From Roseateles subflavus (GTDB lineage Bacteria; Pseudomonadota; Gammaproteobacteria; Burkholderiales; Burkholderiaceae_C), in assembly GCF_030285365.1 (NCBI RefSeq), contig NZ_JASVDS010000002.1, forward strand, positions 1 to 64,000: a stretch of 64,000 nucleotides of DNA, given 5' to 3'. Shown here piece after piece: positions 38,949 to 48,935 of this stretch. The notes beneath the pieces are model-generated. The model searched no databases. It saw only the letters and a program-made list of their open reading frames with translations, and was not told the origin of the DNA. Positions within the stretch are counted from its first letter, which is position 1, and each line of letters starts with the position of its first letter. Made by a program: the position numbers and the translations under genes.

Positions 38949-38970
38949 TTGACGTTTACGTAAACGTCAA
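38949..38970. promoter_or_regulatory. Candidate LiuR-type operator upstream of icmF
   Basis: A perfect 22-bp palindrome built from TTGACGTTTAC and its exact complement, 82 bp before the icmF ATG. It differs from the site at 62466-62487 at only four of 22 positions. The spacing and symmetry suit a MerR-family dimer; the regulator at 62504 is the obvious candidate. Confidence 0.75.
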
Positions 38971-39032
38971 TCCTTCGCGTTCTGGCGAGCCTGAGCCGGT
39001 GTGCCGGGCAAGGCCCGCGACCCGGAGCGCAT

Positions 39033-40505
39033 TCAGGAACCCTGCAGCGAGGCGGGCGCCGTGGCCATGAAGCGCTGCTCGCCCGGTTCGCGCTGCTGCC
39101 ATTTCTCGGCCAGGGCCATGAAGCGGGCGGCCGAGACGGGCCGTGAGAACCAGTGCCCCTGGAAGGCCGTGCAGCCCATTTCGCGCAGGCAGTCGAGCTG
39201 GCGGACGTTCTCGATGCCCTCCGCGACCACCTCCAGGCCCATGTCCAGCCCCAGGTGAACGATGGTGACCGCGATGCGGCAGGCGTCGGCGTCGTCCGGC
39301 AGGTCATGCACGAAGGACTGGTCCACCTTCAGCTGGTCCAGGGGCAGGCCGCGCAGGCGGCTCAGCGAGGAAAAGCCGGTGCCGAAGTCGTCCAGCGCCA
39401 GCCGGATGCCATGGGCGCGCATGCGCAGCATCCGTTCTCGCAATTGCTCGAAGTGGTCGGAATAGGCGGATTCCGTCAGCTCGAACTTCACCAGCCCGGC
39501 GGCGGCCAGTGCGGGCGGCACGGTGGCGATCAGCCGTTCGGTGGCGCTCTCGGACTGCAGCTGGTAGGAACTGACGTTGATCGAGATCGGAATGCCGTGC
39601 AGGGGCCCGCCGTCCTGCCAGGTGCTCATCAGCCGGCTGACCTGCTCCAGCAGGCGCTGTCCGGCGGGCTCGATCAGGCCGGTGGCCTCGGCAATGGGCA
39701 CGAACTCGGCGGGCGACACGAGGCCGCGCTTCGGGTGCCGCCAGCGCATCAGCACCTCGGCGCCGATGAGCTCGCCCTGCGCGTTGCACTGGGCCTGGAA
39801 GAAGGGTTCGATCTCGCCGGCCGCGATGCCCCGGGCAAAGTCCAGCTCCAGCGCCGACGCCTGACGGGCGTCGCGCATCATCGTGACGATGCAGGCGTAG
39901 GTCAGCAGCGCCGTCAGCACGGCCACCAGGCCGACGCCCACCTGGCGCGTGTGGATGGGCACCGGCGGCACCGGCACGAAGCGCAGGTCGAAGGTCTGCA
40001 GCGCTACGAAGGCGCCGAGGATCAGCACGGACATGAGGCCCAGCAGCCAGCCGGGCCGGTACTGCAGCAGGAAGTAGCTGCAGACAAAGAGCGGGATCAG
40101 ATAGAGCTGCGTGCTGCGAGGAATGCCGTCACCCGGCAGGTCCACCAGCAGGCTCAGCGCCAGCACCACGACCCAGGCGCTGAGGCAGTAGAAGACGGAC
40201 GCCGCGCGGGGCAGCCGATGCTGCAGCAGGACCAGCGTGGCCGCCGAGCCGACGATGGCCAGCCCCGGCATCCAGGCGACCCAGGGGCGGTCGATGAAGA
40301 GGAAATGCGCGGCCCAGGGCAGCGAGCCGACGATGGTCAGCCAGGCCATGACGCGCAGCACATGCTCGCGGCGCCGGGCGAAGGCCTGGGGCACCAGTCC
40401 CTCGTTGGCCTCGAGGCGCAGCAGCCAGCGCAGGGCGCCCAGCCAGCGGCCTGAAGATGCGTGGATCCGTGTCAATGCTGGGACCTGGCCCTGGGGGCTT
40501 CTCAT
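39033..40505 (-). CDS. Membrane EAL-domain c-di-GMP phosphodiesterase
   Basis: A 490-residue protein. Five to six membrane helices lie in residues 50-220 (with a MAWLTIVGSLPWAAHFLFID start). A complete EAL domain over about 240-480 follows. The signature reads EVL (GAEVLMRW), then INVSSYQ, ELTES, LDDFGTGFSS, KVDQSFV, AEGIEN and QGHWFSRP, so the metal and general-base residues (Glu, Asn, Glu, Asp-Asp, Lys, Glu) are all there and activity is expected. It lacks a GGDEF domain. It degrades cyclic-di-GMP, opposing the cyclase at 20544. The ATG at 40505 has GGGAG upstream and was preferred to one 11 codons earlier. Confidence 0.9.
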   Translation of the reverse strand: MRSPQGQVPALTRIHASSGRWLGALRWLLRLEANEGLVPQAFARRREHVLRVMAWLTIVGSLPWAAHFLFIDRPWVAWMPGLAIVGSAATLVLLQHRLPRAASVFYCLSAWVVVLALSLLVDLPGDGIPRSTQLYLIPLFVCSYFLLQYRPGWLLGLMSVLILGAFVALQTFDLRFVPVPPVPIHTRQVGVGLVAVLTALLTYACIVTMMRDARQASALELDFARGIAAGEIEPFFQAQCNAQGELIGAEVLMRWRHPKRGLVSPAEFVPIAEATGLIEPAGQRLLEQVSRLMSTWQDGGPLHGIPISINVSSYQLQSESATERLIATVPPALAAAGLVKFELTESAYSDHFEQLRERMLRMRAHGIRLALDDFGTGFSSLSRLRGLPLDQLKVDQSFVHDLPDDADACRIAVTIVHLGLDMGLEVVAEGIENVRQLDCLREMGCTAFQGHWFSRPVSAARFMALAEKWQQREPGEQRFMATAPASLQGS

Positions 40506-40663
40506 CGCCGCTCCCTGCTGCGCGTGGGGCGGGCGCACCGGGGCGCGCCCATGCCTGACCGATTGTGCACGGCAGCGTCAGGCTTGCGCGGCGTCAGCGC
40601 CCCGCCGGTGCATACAGGCGTCACAGGTGGGCAATCTGCCACGGACCCCGGGGGGCGAACGCC

Positions 40664-42208
40664 TCAGCGCATGCCGGCGAGGCGGAATCCGCTGACAAGC
40701 TCGGCCAGGCGGGTGGCCTGCTCCCGCAGGGATTCGGCCGCGGCGGCGCTCTGTTCCACGAGGGCGGCGTTCTGCTGGGTCGCATGGTCCAGCTGGGTGA
40801 CGGCCTGGTTGACCGCGCCGATGCCGTCCCGCTGCTCGCCGGTGCTGGCCGAGATCTCGCCGATGATGTCGCTGACCCGGTTGACGCTGGCCACGATCTC
40901 GTCCATGGTGCTGCCGGCCTCCTGCACGAGGCGCGAGCCCTGCTCGACCCGCTCGACGCTGGCGCCGATCAGCTGCTTGATCTCCTTGGCCGCCTCGGCG
41001 CTGCGCTGGGCCAGGTTGCGCACCTCGGACGCCACCACCGCAAAGCCGCGGCCCTGCTCGCCGGCCCGCGCCGCTTCCACCGCGGCATTCAGCGCGAGGA
41101 TGTTGGTCTGGAAGGCAATGCCGTCGATCACGCCGATGATGTCGCCGATGCGGCGCGAGCTGGTGTTGATCTCCTCCATGGTGCTCACCACCTGCCCCAC
41201 GACGGCGCCGCCGCGCTGGGCCACCTCGGCCGCGGATCCGGCCAGCTGGTTGGCCGTCGCGGCGCTGTCCGCACTGTGGCTGACGGTGCCGGTGAGCTGC
41301 CCCGTGGCGCCCGCGGCCTGCTGCAGGCTGGAGGCCGTCTGCTCGGTGCGCTGGCTCAGGTCCAGGTTGCCCGAGGCGATCTCGGCGCTGGCCGTCTGGA
41401 TGCTCTCCGTGCTGGCCCGCACCTCGCTGACGATGCGGTTCAGCGCCACCCGCATCCGCGCCAGCGCCCGCTGCACCTCGCCGATCTCGTCCTGGCGGCT
41501 GCTGTCCAGACGGCCGCTCAGGTCCCCGTTGCCGATGCGCTCGGCCTCGCCGACCAGCGCCTTGAGCGGCACCGCGATGGACCGAACCAGGGACCACGTC
41601 CCCAGCGCCAGGGCGACGACGATCACGCCCATGAGGGCCGCGACGCTCCACACCGTGCGCATGCGTTCGGCACCCGCGCGCTCCTGCATGGTCTGGGCCC
41701 GGTCCGCCTGGATCTGCACGAAGGCCTGCTGCGCCTGCAGGTAGTGGTCGACGGCCTGCTGGATCCGCCCGAGCCCGTCACGCAGCGCCTGGGCATCGCC
41801 CGCGGCCTTGAGCTTGCCGACCTCGTTGCGCAGGGTGATGTAGGTCTGGCGCCGCTCGGCAATGGCCTGCATCGCCCGCTGCTCCTCCGGCGAGACGGCC
41901 AGCGTCTCCAGCTGCTTCTGGATCTCGCTGATCTGGCGGGACGTGGCCTCGATCATGGGCTTGGCCATCGTGCTCACGGCGTCGTCGGTCGCGGCCAACC
42001 CCAGGATCACCCGGGTGGCGTTGGTCTCGGTCATGCCGCGCCAGCGCAGGGCGTGGCTCAGCTTCAGCTGCTGGTCCTGCTGCGTCTTCATCGCCTCCTC
42101 CAGCAGGTGCGAGGTGCGCAGCGCCGCACCGACGGTCATCACGAGGGTGAGCACCGCCAGCGTGATGACGGGAAACCACAGGCGGGTCGAGATTGACAGG
42201 TGCTTCAT
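40664..42208 (-). CDS. Methyl-accepting chemotaxis protein
   Basis: A 514-residue chemoreceptor with helices near residues 11-33 and 195-215, a 4HB-type periplasmic sensor between them, a HAMP linker ([17 protein letters not shown]) and the signalling domain. The tip ([20 protein letters not shown]) is canonical. The flanking methylation helices are Gln/Glu rich ([18 protein letters not shown]...). The ATG at 42208 has GGGA upstream. Its sequence is close to the gene at 30030 in the signalling half but diverged in the sensor, so ligands should differ. It is divergent from coaX. No chemotaxis operon genes are adjacent. Confidence 0.93.
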   Translation of the reverse strand: MKHLSISTRLWFPVITLAVLTLVMTVGAALRTSHLLEEAMKTQQDQQLKLSHALRWRGMTETNATRVILGLAATDDAVSTMAKPMIEATSRQISEIQKQLETLAVSPEEQRAMQAIAERRQTYITLRNEVGKLKAAGDAQALRDGLGRIQQAVDHYLQAQQAFVQIQADRAQTMQERAGAERMRTVWSVAALMGVIVVALALGTWSLVRSIAVPLKALVGEAERIGNGDLSGRLDSSRQDEIGEVQRALARMRVALNRIVSEVRASTESIQTASAEIASGNLDLSQRTEQTASSLQQAAGATGQLTGTVSHSADSAATANQLAGSAAEVAQRGGAVVGQVVSTMEEINTSSRRIGDIIGVIDGIAFQTNILALNAAVEAARAGEQGRGFAVVASEVRNLAQRSAEAAKEIKQLIGASVERVEQGSRLVQEAGSTMDEIVASVNRVSDIIGEISASTGEQRDGIGAVNQAVTQLDHATQQNAALVEQSAAAAESLREQATRLAELVSGFRLAGMR

Positions 42209-42386
42209 CAGAATTCCCCATGAATCGTGCGCCCCGTCGGGTGTGGCGTGCGCTTCCATTGCGGATGATGTGTCGGGTGCGCGTCATTGCGGCGTGAATC
42301 CCTGCTGACATCTGAGGCATTCCCGCTACGAAGTGCCCCTGGACTGCTGGTAGGCTCCCGCTGTCTCCAGCGCAGCCCTCCCTCCC

Positions 42387-43163
42387 ATGAGCTTTCTGGC
42401 CATCGATATCGGCAACACCCGCCTCAAGTGGGCGCTCTACGCATCGCCCCAGCCGGGCGCGGTCGTGCTGGCGCAAGGTGCTGTGTTTCTCGAGAACATC
42501 GAACGTCTGGCGGAGGACGAATGGCGGCAGCTGCCGGCCCCCCGCAGCATGCTGGGGTGCAATGTGGCGGGCGATGCCGTGCGGCACCGGGTCGAGGAGC
42601 AGATCGAGCAGATGGACCGCTGGGACATCGAGCCGCGCTGGGTGCATTCCACGGCCCAGGGCGGCGGCATCGTGAATGGCTACGACCATCCCGGCCGCCT
42701 CGGCACGGATCGCTACGTGGCGCTGGTAGGCGCCCGTTCGCATGCGCTGCAGCGCGGCGGCCCGCGTGCGGCGCTGGTGGTCATGATCGGGACGGCGGTC
42801 ACCGTGGACGCACTGGATGCCGAGGGTCATTTCCTCGGCGGGCTGATCCTGCCGGGCCACGGCATCATGCTGCGGGCCCTCGAGAGCGGCACGGCCGGGC
42901 TGCGCGTGCCCACCGGTGAAGTGCGGACCTTCCCCACCAACACCTCGGATGCGCTGACCAGCGGCGGCACCTTCGCCATCACGGGCGCCATCGAGCGCAT
43001 GCACCGCCACCTCGCGCAGCGGGCCGGCCATGAGCCGCTGACCCTGATGACCGGCGGCGCGGGCTGGAAGGTGTCTCCCGCGCTGGAGATCCGCCACGAA
43101 CTCGTCGAGAGCCTCCTCTTCGACGGCATCCTGGCCCTGCAGGCGCATCGCCTGGCGCTCTGA
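42387..43163 (+). CDS. coaX: Type III pantothenate kinase
   Basis: Phosphorylates pantothenate in the first step of coenzyme A synthesis, in the type III (CoaX) form that uses an ASKHA fold. The 258-residue protein opens with the phosphate motif [14 protein letters not shown] (5-18). [11 protein letters not shown] and the adenosine/phosphate motif [13 protein letters not shown] follow. GGAFATGAIE-like [15 protein letters not shown] sits in the C-terminal third. No biotin ligase (birA) gene neighbours it, unlike many betaproteobacteria. It is convergent with the ABC transporter genes, with a GC-rich hairpin after its stop. Confidence 0.92.
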   Translation: MSFLAIDIGNTRLKWALYASPQPGAVVLAQGAVFLENIERLAEDEWRQLPAPRSMLGCNVAGDAVRHRVEEQIEQMDRWDIEPRWVHSTAQGGGIVNGYDHPGRLGTDRYVALVGARSHALQRGGPRAALVVMIGTAVTVDALDAEGHFLGGLILPGHGIMLRALESGTAGLRVPTGEVRTFPTNTSDALTSGGTFAITGAIERMHRHLAQRAGHEPLTLMTGGAGWKVSPALEIRHELVESLLFDGILALQAHRLAL

Positions 43164-43164
43164 G

Positions 43165-43186
43165 CCGGGCCGGCGGGCCGGCCCGG
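43165..43186. terminator. GC-only hairpin between coaX and the ABC permease gene
   Basis: Arms ccgggccgg and its complement are separated by cggg, between convergent stops. There is no T-run, so termination efficiency is uncertain; it could be bidirectional. Confidence 0.4.
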
Positions 43187-43198
43187 CCCGGCCGCCGC

Positions 43199-44764
43199 TC
43201 AGGACCGCGCGGGCTGCTGCCGGAGCAGGCCCAGGCCGGCCAGCCCGATCAGCGCGCAGGTCATCACCGTCACGGGCTGGGCGCGGCCGTTGAAGCCCAT
43301 CAGGTCCAGCCAGGGGAACACCGCCGCCTGGGTGGCCACGTACATCCAGAACAGGAAGAGGGCCAGGAAGGTGCGGGCACCGCGCGTCCAGTGGCCGAGG
43401 GCCGCGGCCAGGCTGCTCATCATCAGCACACCGCTCATCAGGGCCAGGGCCTGCACCGGCGCATGGAGGCTCCAGCGCAGCAGTACCGGGCCGCTGAAGA
43501 GGAGGCCCAGCAGCGCGGCGCTCGCCAGGGGGCGCAGCCCACGGCGGCGGGGGCCGCCCGGCACGACACCGGCCAGCGCGAGGGTGCCCGCCTGGTGGTC
43601 CTGCGCGCCGAGCCCGCAGATCAGCAGCCCCCAGATCCCCGTGACAGCGACCATGAGCGGCCCCAGGTCTGCCAAGGGCAGCGTGGCACCGAGCAGCAGC
43701 AGCACGGGCAGTGCCAGGAGCGCCGCCGGCTGACCGACCAGGGCCACGCAAGCGTCGGCCAGCACCTGGCCCGGCCAGCCTGGCACGCGGGCGCACAGGG
43801 GCAGCAGCCGTCCGGCCACCCGCGCGACCGGGCGCAGACCGGCCTGGATCCATCCCGTCCAGCGCGAACCGGCCCGGGCGCTGGCGCGCTTCACGCGGTC
43901 CGGGTCGTAGCGATGGAACAGCGCCAGCGCGGGCAGCAGCGGCAGCAGGGCGATCAGGGCCGACAGCAGACGCAGGCCCACCAGCGGTGCGGACCAGACC
44001 CCATCCGGCAGATGCCCCACGCCGAGGCTGGCGTCGAAGTCGGTGCCGCCGATGCTCACGCTGCTGGTGCCCAGCAGCTGGGCCAGGCGGGTGGCGATGG
44101 CGGACATGCCGGAGATGTCCAGCGCCTGCAGGGGCTGCAGGGCCTGCGTTCCCTCGCCCAGCGTGAAGGGCAGGGTGGCGAACTGGCCGATCCACACGGC
44201 AAAGAAGAGCAGGTCGCCGCGACGGTGCATCAGCGGTGCCCAGGCGTCGCACAACAGGGCCATGCTGGCCCCCATCAGCAGGGTCGGGCCCATGCCCAGG
44301 ATCCACATGGCGAGATAGGGGCCGGGCGAGACCGGGCCTTCGCCGCGCAGCAGCTGCAGCACCACGAGCGTGAGCAGCGCCAGCGCCGCCAGCGTCATCA
44401 GGAAGGCCATCGAGCCCAGCCACCGGCCCAGCAGCAGCCAGGGGCCGGCCACGGGGGCACTGGCCAGCAGCGGCGCCACGCCGCATTGCAGGTCCTGCTG
44501 GCTGCGCCCGCGTGCCAGGAAGAAGCCCAGCAGCCCGAAGAGCAGGTTGACCAGCAGCCCGCCCCCGACGGCCAGCGTGGCGCTGTCATAGGCCATGCGC
44601 TGCTCGCGCACGGCAAAGAGCGTCATGGTGCCGGTGTTGTCCGGGATCATCAGCCAGGTGGCGGCGATCACCAGCCCCAGGATGACGAGGCTGGAGGTGC
44701 GCCGCGCCCGCAGCCGCCATTCGTGGCGTGCGAACTCGAGCAGGAGGGAGGCCGGAGCGCTCAT
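43199..44764 (-). CDS. ABC transporter permease
   Basis: A 521-residue integral membrane protein with twelve or more predicted helices and no ATP-binding site. It has ABC-2-like permease character (VREQRMAYDSATLAVGGGLL near 40, and long Leu/Ala helices throughout). Its ATG overlaps the stop of the ATPase gene (ATGA), the strongest evidence that the two make one transporter. Related pairs in Burkholderiales are annotated as exporters of unknown substrate. The ATG at 44764 was chosen from this overlap; the longer frame starting at 44854 lies inside the ATPase gene and is rejected. Confidence 0.85.
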   Translation of the reverse strand: MSAPASLLLEFARHEWRLRARRTSSLVILGLVIAATWLMIPDNTGTMTLFAVREQRMAYDSATLAVGGGLLVNLLFGLLGFFLARGRSQQDLQCGVAPLLASAPVAGPWLLLGRWLGSMAFLMTLAALALLTLVVLQLLRGEGPVSPGPYLAMWILGMGPTLLMGASMALLCDAWAPLMHRRGDLLFFAVWIGQFATLPFTLGEGTQALQPLQALDISGMSAIATRLAQLLGTSSVSIGGTDFDASLGVGHLPDGVWSAPLVGLRLLSALIALLPLLPALALFHRYDPDRVKRASARAGSRWTGWIQAGLRPVARVAGRLLPLCARVPGWPGQVLADACVALVGQPAALLALPVLLLLGATLPLADLGPLMVAVTGIWGLLICGLGAQDHQAGTLALAGVVPGGPRRRGLRPLASAALLGLLFSGPVLLRWSLHAPVQALALMSGVLMMSSLAAALGHWTRGARTFLALFLFWMYVATQAAVFPWLDLMGFNGRAQPVTVMTCALIGLAGLGLLRQQPARS

Positions 44765-45636
44765 GCCGCCAGCCCCAGGTGACGGGTGTCGGCATAGCGC
44801 TGGGCCATGAGGGCCTCCTCGAGGCTGGGCAGCGTGGCCTGGGCCTCGGCGCACGGGCGTTCCGCGTGGGCCATGCGCACCTGGATCAGGCGCCCCTGGC
44901 GCTGGGTCTGCAGCACGTGCACGTCGCGGCGCAGCGCCTCGTAGTGGCCCGGTTCGAGCAGTGCCGTCCAGACCTGACCCTCGGCGGCGGCCACCAGGGC
45001 CTCGGGGCTGCTGAAGGCCAGCAGGCGCCCCTGCCGCAGGATGGCCAGGTGCGTGGCCATGTTCTCGATGTCGGAGACGATGTGCGTCGAGACGATCACG
45101 AGCCGCGAGAAGCCCAGCTCGGACAGCAGCTGGCGAAAGCGCAGGCGCTCCTCGGGGTCCAGGCCGGCGGTCGGCTCGTCGACGATCAGCACGTCCGGAT
45201 CGTTGAGCAGGGCCTGCGCAATGCCCAGGCGCTGCCGCATGCCGCCCGAGAAGCCCGTCGCCAGGCGGTCGGCGTGCTCGTGCAGGTTGACCAGCTCGAG
45301 CAGCTGCTGGATGCGGCGGCCGTCGCGCACGCCCTTGAGCGCGGCGAAGTACTGCAGGAACTCGCGCGCCGTCAGCTGCGGGTAGACGCCGAAGTCCTGC
45401 GGCAGGTAGCCCAGGCGGCGGCGCATCAGTTCCGGGCGCGCGACGATGTCCTGCCCGTCGAGCAGGAGGCGTCCCTGGCTGGGCCGCGTGATCGTGGCGA
45501 GCATCTGCATCAGCGTGGTCTTGCCGGCGCCGTTGTGGCCCACCAGCCCCACGAGGCCGGCGCCCAGCTCCAGGTTGAGGCCGTCGATGGCCCGGTGGTC
45601 GCCGAATGTCTTGACCAGGTCTTGAATGCTGAGCAT
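44761..45636 (-). CDS. ABC transporter ATP-binding protein
   Basis: A 291-residue ATPase subunit. Walker A is GHNGAGKTT, the Q-loop YLPQDFGVYP, the signature FSGGMRQRLG, and Walker B LIVDEPTAGLDP, followed by the switch histidine in STHIVSDIE. These are all intact, so it should be active. The C-terminal 70 residues are variable, as in ABC-2 export systems. The ATG at 45636 has GAGGAGGGG upstream; an ATG seven codons earlier is weaker. It is coupled to the permease by a four-base overlap. The substrate is not evident. Confidence 0.9.
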   Translation of the reverse strand: MLSIQDLVKTFGDHRAIDGLNLELGAGLVGLVGHNGAGKTTLMQMLATITRPSQGRLLLDGQDIVARPELMRRRLGYLPQDFGVYPQLTAREFLQYFAALKGVRDGRRIQQLLELVNLHEHADRLATGFSGGMRQRLGIAQALLNDPDVLIVDEPTAGLDPEERLRFRQLLSELGFSRLVIVSTHIVSDIENMATHLAILRQGRLLAFSSPEALVAAAEGQVWTALLEPGHYEALRRDVHVLQTQRQGRLIQVRMAHAERPCAEAQATLPSLEEALMAQRYADTRHLGLAA

Positions 45637-45760
45637 GCCGCCCCTCCTCGCGATCATGTGAATCTGGCGCGCAGCGTAGCCGCGTGTCGCTGCGAGGGCA
45701 CGCGGCTTCAGACGGACCGGCGCAAGCGGCGGACAGTCTGCAGCCGCGGGGGATGGCGGA

Positions 45761-46564
45761 TCAGTCTGCCGGTGGCGGGGGCGGCCGGAGGTGCCGGACC
45801 TCCTCGCGCAGGGCGCCGAGCTCCTCGTGCACGGAGCGCAGCTGGGCGTGGAGATCGCGCAGGATGTCCTTCTCGACCTCGCGCTCGGTGCTTTCCACCC
45901 ACATGGCGGCGATGGCGGCCGTCACGAGCGACAGCACGGCGTAGCCCAGCAGCACCACGAAGACGGCGAAGATCTTGGCGGCGGCCGTGGTGGGCACGAT
46001 GTCGCCATAGCCCACCGTCGCCGCGGTGGTGAAGGCCAGCCACATGCCGTCGGCGGGCGTCTTCACGCGGGGCTCGAGGACCCAGAAGCCCACGCCGCAG
46101 AAGAGCAGGACCATCAGTGCCAGCAGGAGCAGGTAGCCCAGCCCGCCGCGGGTCACCCAGCTCTTGAGGGCCCACACCATGCGCAGCAGCGTCAGGAGCG
46201 AGACGAAAAGCCGGCCGGCCAGGGCGAGGGCGGACTCGGCGCTGGGCGGCAGCAGGGCGGAGGCCAGCAGGCCCACGACCAGGACCAGGTCCAGCGCATT
46301 GCTGCGCAGGTACTGCTGCGGATGCGCGCACAGCCGCCCGACGCGCCACAGCGAGAGGCTCACCATCGCCGCCGCCGCCAGGTAGATCGCGATGGCGACG
46401 GGCGTGGGCAGGCTCTCGATGAGCTCGATGTAGAAGGCCGGGATGGTGCACAGCAGCACCACGAGGACCGGCCAGCGCCAGCGCTGCTCGGCGTGGGTGG
46501 CGGCGGCGTTGAGCTGGCTGGGACGCGCGAGACCCCAGCTGCGGGTGCTGATGCGATGCGGCAT
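45761..46564 (-). CDS. Six-helix K+ channel protein
   Basis: A 267-residue voltage-gated-type ion channel. It has five or six helices with a pore loop bearing the potassium selectivity filter TVGYGD at 183-188 between the last two helices. The S4 segment (LRMVWALKSWVTRGG) has a few positive charges, so voltage sensing may be weak. The C-terminal helical tail is a probable coiled coil (REVEKDILRDLHAQLRSVHE). No regulatory nucleotide domain is attached. It is the last gene before the 3' end of hslU on the same strand; co-transcription with hslU is possible but unproven. Confidence 0.88.
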   Translation of the reverse strand: MPHRISTRSWGLARPSQLNAAATHAEQRWRWPVLVVLLCTIPAFYIELIESLPTPVAIAIYLAAAAMVSLSLWRVGRLCAHPQQYLRSNALDLVLVVGLLASALLPPSAESALALAGRLFVSLLTLLRMVWALKSWVTRGGLGYLLLLALMVLLFCGVGFWVLEPRVKTPADGMWLAFTTAATVGYGDIVPTTAAAKIFAVFVVLLGYAVLSLVTAAIAAMWVESTEREVEKDILRDLHAQLRSVHEELGALREEVRHLRPPPPPAD

Positions 46565-46642
46565 CCCCCGAGCCTAACGGCGGCTCGGTCCGTCCGGCTT
46601 GACGGCCGTCAAGCCGGCGGAGCCGCCTTCAGGGGACTGCGC

Positions 46643-47998
46643 TCAGAGGATGAAGCGCGAGAGGTCCTCGTTGGCGGCCAGCGCGGCAAGGCGCTCGTCC
46701 ACCGCCGCGGCATCGATGCGCACCGTCTGCCCGCCCATGTTGGGCGCGTCGAAGCTGATGGGGTCCAGCAGCCGCTCCATCACCGTGGCGAGGCGGCGGG
46801 CACCGATGTTCTCGGTGCGCTCGTTGACGTCGCAGGCGATCTGCGCGAGGCGCCGGATGCCGTCTGGCAGTAGTTCGAGCGTGACGCCCTCGGTGGCCAG
46901 CAGGGCCTGGTACTGCTTGACGAGGCTGGCGTGGGTGCTGGAGAGGATGGCCTCGAAGTCATCCACGCTCAGCGAGCCCAGCTCCACGCGGATGGGGAAG
47001 CGGCCCTGCAGTTCGGGAATGAGGTCGCTCGGCTTGGCCAGGTGGAAGGCGCCCGAGGCGATGAAGAGCATGTGGTCGGTCTTGACCATGCCGTACTTCG
47101 TGGAGACGGTGCTGCCCTCGACGAGCGGCAGCAGGTCCCGCTGCACGCCCTGGCGCGAGACCTCGGCGCCGCTGCCCTCGGCGCGGCTCGCCACCTTGTC
47201 GATCTCGTCGATGAAGACGATGCCGTTCTCCTGCGCATTCAGGAGGGCCGCCGTGCGGATCTCCTCCTCGTTGACGAGCCGGGCGGCTTCCTCGTCGACC
47301 AGCAGCTTCATGGCCTCGGCGATCTTGAGCTTGCGGCTGCGCTTCCTCACCGTGCCCATCTGGGAGAACAGGCCCTTGAGCTGCTCGGTCATCTCCTCCA
47401 TGCCCTGCGGACCGAGGATCTCCATGGACGGCTTGGGTTCGGCCAGTTCCAGCTCGATGTCCTTGTCGTCCAGCAGGCCCTCGCGCAGGCGCTTGCGCAT
47501 GACCTGGCGGGCCGTGTTGTCCGGTGCGGGAGGGGGGGCGGCCGCGGCGGTGAAGCCGAACTCGCTGCCGCTGGTGCTGCTGCGTGCCGGCGGGACCAGC
47601 ACGTCGAGGATGCGTTCCTCGGCGGCATCCTCGGCGCGCGTGCGCAGGCGGCGCATCTGCAGTTCGCGCTCCTGCTTGACGGCGATCTCCACGAGGTCAC
47701 GCACGATGCTGTCGACGTCCTTGCCCACATAGCCCACCTCGGTGAACTTGGTGGCCTCGACCTTGATGAAGGGCGCGTCGGTGAGCTTGGCCAGGCGCCG
47801 GGCGATCTCGGTCTTGCCGACGCCGGTGGGGCCGATCATGAGGATGTTCTTGGGCGTGATCTCGCCACGCAGCTTCTCGTCGACCTGCTGGCGGCGCCAG
47901 CGGTTGCGCATGGCGATGGCCACGGCGCGCTTGGCCTCCTGCTGGCCCACGATGTGGCGGTCGAGTTCGGAAACGATTTCTTGCGGGGTCATGGACAT
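46643..47998 (-). CDS. hslU: ATP-dependent protease ATPase subunit HslU
   Basis: A 451-residue AAA+ unfoldase that feeds substrates to the HslV peptidase. Walker A is GPTGVGKT (56-63) and Walker [14 protein letters not shown]. The inserted I domain lies between ([18 protein letters not shown]...), and the C-terminal docking tail ends NEDLSRFIL, typical of HslU. The length matches the family. It is 29 bp after hslV in the same direction, forming the classic hslVU operon. The dksA-STAS-hslVU order is recognised from other Burkholderiales. Confidence 0.97.
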   Translation of the reverse strand: MSMTPQEIVSELDRHIVGQQEAKRAVAIAMRNRWRRQQVDEKLRGEITPKNILMIGPTGVGKTEIARRLAKLTDAPFIKVEATKFTEVGYVGKDVDSIVRDLVEIAVKQERELQMRRLRTRAEDAAEERILDVLVPPARSSTSGSEFGFTAAAAPPPAPDNTARQVMRKRLREGLLDDKDIELELAEPKPSMEILGPQGMEEMTEQLKGLFSQMGTVRKRSRKLKIAEAMKLLVDEEAARLVNEEEIRTAALLNAQENGIVFIDEIDKVASRAEGSGAEVSRQGVQRDLLPLVEGSTVSTKYGMVKTDHMLFIASGAFHLAKPSDLIPELQGRFPIRVELGSLSVDDFEAILSSTHASLVKQYQALLATEGVTLELLPDGIRRLAQIACDVNERTENIGARRLATVMERLLDPISFDAPNMGGQTVRIDAAAVDERLAALAANEDLSRFIL

Positions 47999-48027
47999 GG
48001 GGCGTCCTCGTTCGGTGCGGGGGGCCG

Positions 48028-48600
48028 TCAGGCACGGGCGACGCCGTCCAGCGTCTCGATGGTGTGGTTCTGGTTGGTGTAGATGCAGAGGTCGCCGGCG
48101 ATCTCGAGGGAGCGCTTGACGATGTCCGCGGCCTCCAGCTCGCTGTGCTGGAGCAGGGCGCGCGCGGCGGCCTGGGCATAGGCGCCGCCGGACCCGATGG
48201 CGACGATGCCCATTTCGGGCTCCAGGACGTCGCCGTTGCCGGTGATGATGAGCGAGGTCTCGGCGTCCGCCACCGCGAGCATGGCTTCGAGGCGGCGCAG
48301 CACGCGGTCCGTGCGCCAGTCGCGTGTGAGCTCCACGGCGGCCCGTACCAGGTGGCCCTGGTGCTTCTCCAGCTTGGACTCGAAGCGTTCGAACAGCGTG
48401 AAGGCATCTGCCGTGGCGCCTGCGAAACCGGCGAGCACGCGCTCCTTGTACAGCTTGCGCACCTTGCGTGCGCTGGCCTTCACGACGATGTGGCCCAGCG
48501 TCACCTGGCCGTCACCCCCGATGGCGACCTGGCCGTTGCGGCGCACGCTGACGATGGTGGTCCCGTGAAACACCGGATCTTGGGAAGCGGATGCAGTCAT
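48028..48600 (-). CDS. hslV: ATP-dependent protease peptidase subunit HslV
   Basis: A 190-residue threonine peptidase. The N-terminal propeptide is followed by [20 protein letters not shown], whose first Thr is the catalytic nucleophile once exposed. Residues [14 protein letters not shown] and [11 protein letters not shown] match the proteasome-beta fold. The start at 48600 gives a 13-residue propeptide; an ATG two codons earlier or another ten codons before that cannot be excluded. It partners HslU encoded just downstream. Upstream is a 335-bp region with no gene, containing a repeat family and presumably its promoter. Confidence 0.95.
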   Translation of the reverse strand: MTASASQDPVFHGTTIVSVRRNGQVAIGGDGQVTLGHIVVKASARKVRKLYKERVLAGFAGATADAFTLFERFESKLEKHQGHLVRAAVELTRDWRTDRVLRRLEAMLAVADAETSLIITGNGDVLEPEMGIVAIGSGGAYAQAAARALLQHSELEAADIVKRSLEIAGDLCIYTNQNHTIETLDGVARA

Positions 48601-48935
48601 AGCCATTCCAGCTAAGGGCAGGAAGGGCATTTTCAAGCCGGCAGCGGCCCATGCGGGCAGTGCTTGAGGTCAGGGGAGGGGTCAGCATGGCGCCGCAAAG
48701 GGCATCGTCGGGCTGCGGGCAAGGGCGTCGCTGTGCCGCGAACCATCACAGGACCACTTCGCAGCCCTGCGGCGCAAAAGAGTGACGGCTCTCCGACGCG
48801 CCACTCCTGGCATCCCACCCGACAAAGAGCACTCAGCGCAGCCGGTGCTCGCCCCGCGCGAACGCCGCCGATCCGGCTTTGCCGGGCGGTCGGTGTTGCC
48901 CCCTTGAGGGGGCGGCCGAAGGCCGTAGGGGGTGG
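48601..48935. other. Gene-free 335 bp with an intergenic repeat
   Basis: No gene is supported. The right end holds the repeat element described separately (48840-48935). The left part (48601-48830) is GC-rich and unstructured by eye, and must contain the hslV promoter if hslVU is transcribed separately. A short AT-richer stretch near 48770-48800 is the only promoter-like part, with no clear -35/-10 pair. Confidence 0.5.
48840..48935 (-). repeat. Burkholderiales-type intergenic repeat (REP-like)
   Basis: Directly after the STAS gene stop, the minus strand carries a chain of GC-rich inverted repeats: GGCCttcGGCC, then gccccc/gggggc with loop TCAA, then GCCCGGCaaaGCCGG. This chain is familiar from the 3' ends of many genes in Rubrivivax/Acidovorax-type genomes. 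It can form stacked hairpins in the STAS mRNA and may help termination or message stability. Only one copy is seen in this window. Confidence 0.6.

Noticed and set aside
35526-38963. 1145-residue plus-strand ORF antisense to icmF
   Set aside because: The opposite frame encodes a complete, motif-rich IcmF. The antisense frame is low-complexity (Leu/Val/Gly/His/Gln-rich), has no motif, and exists only because high GC removes stop codons.
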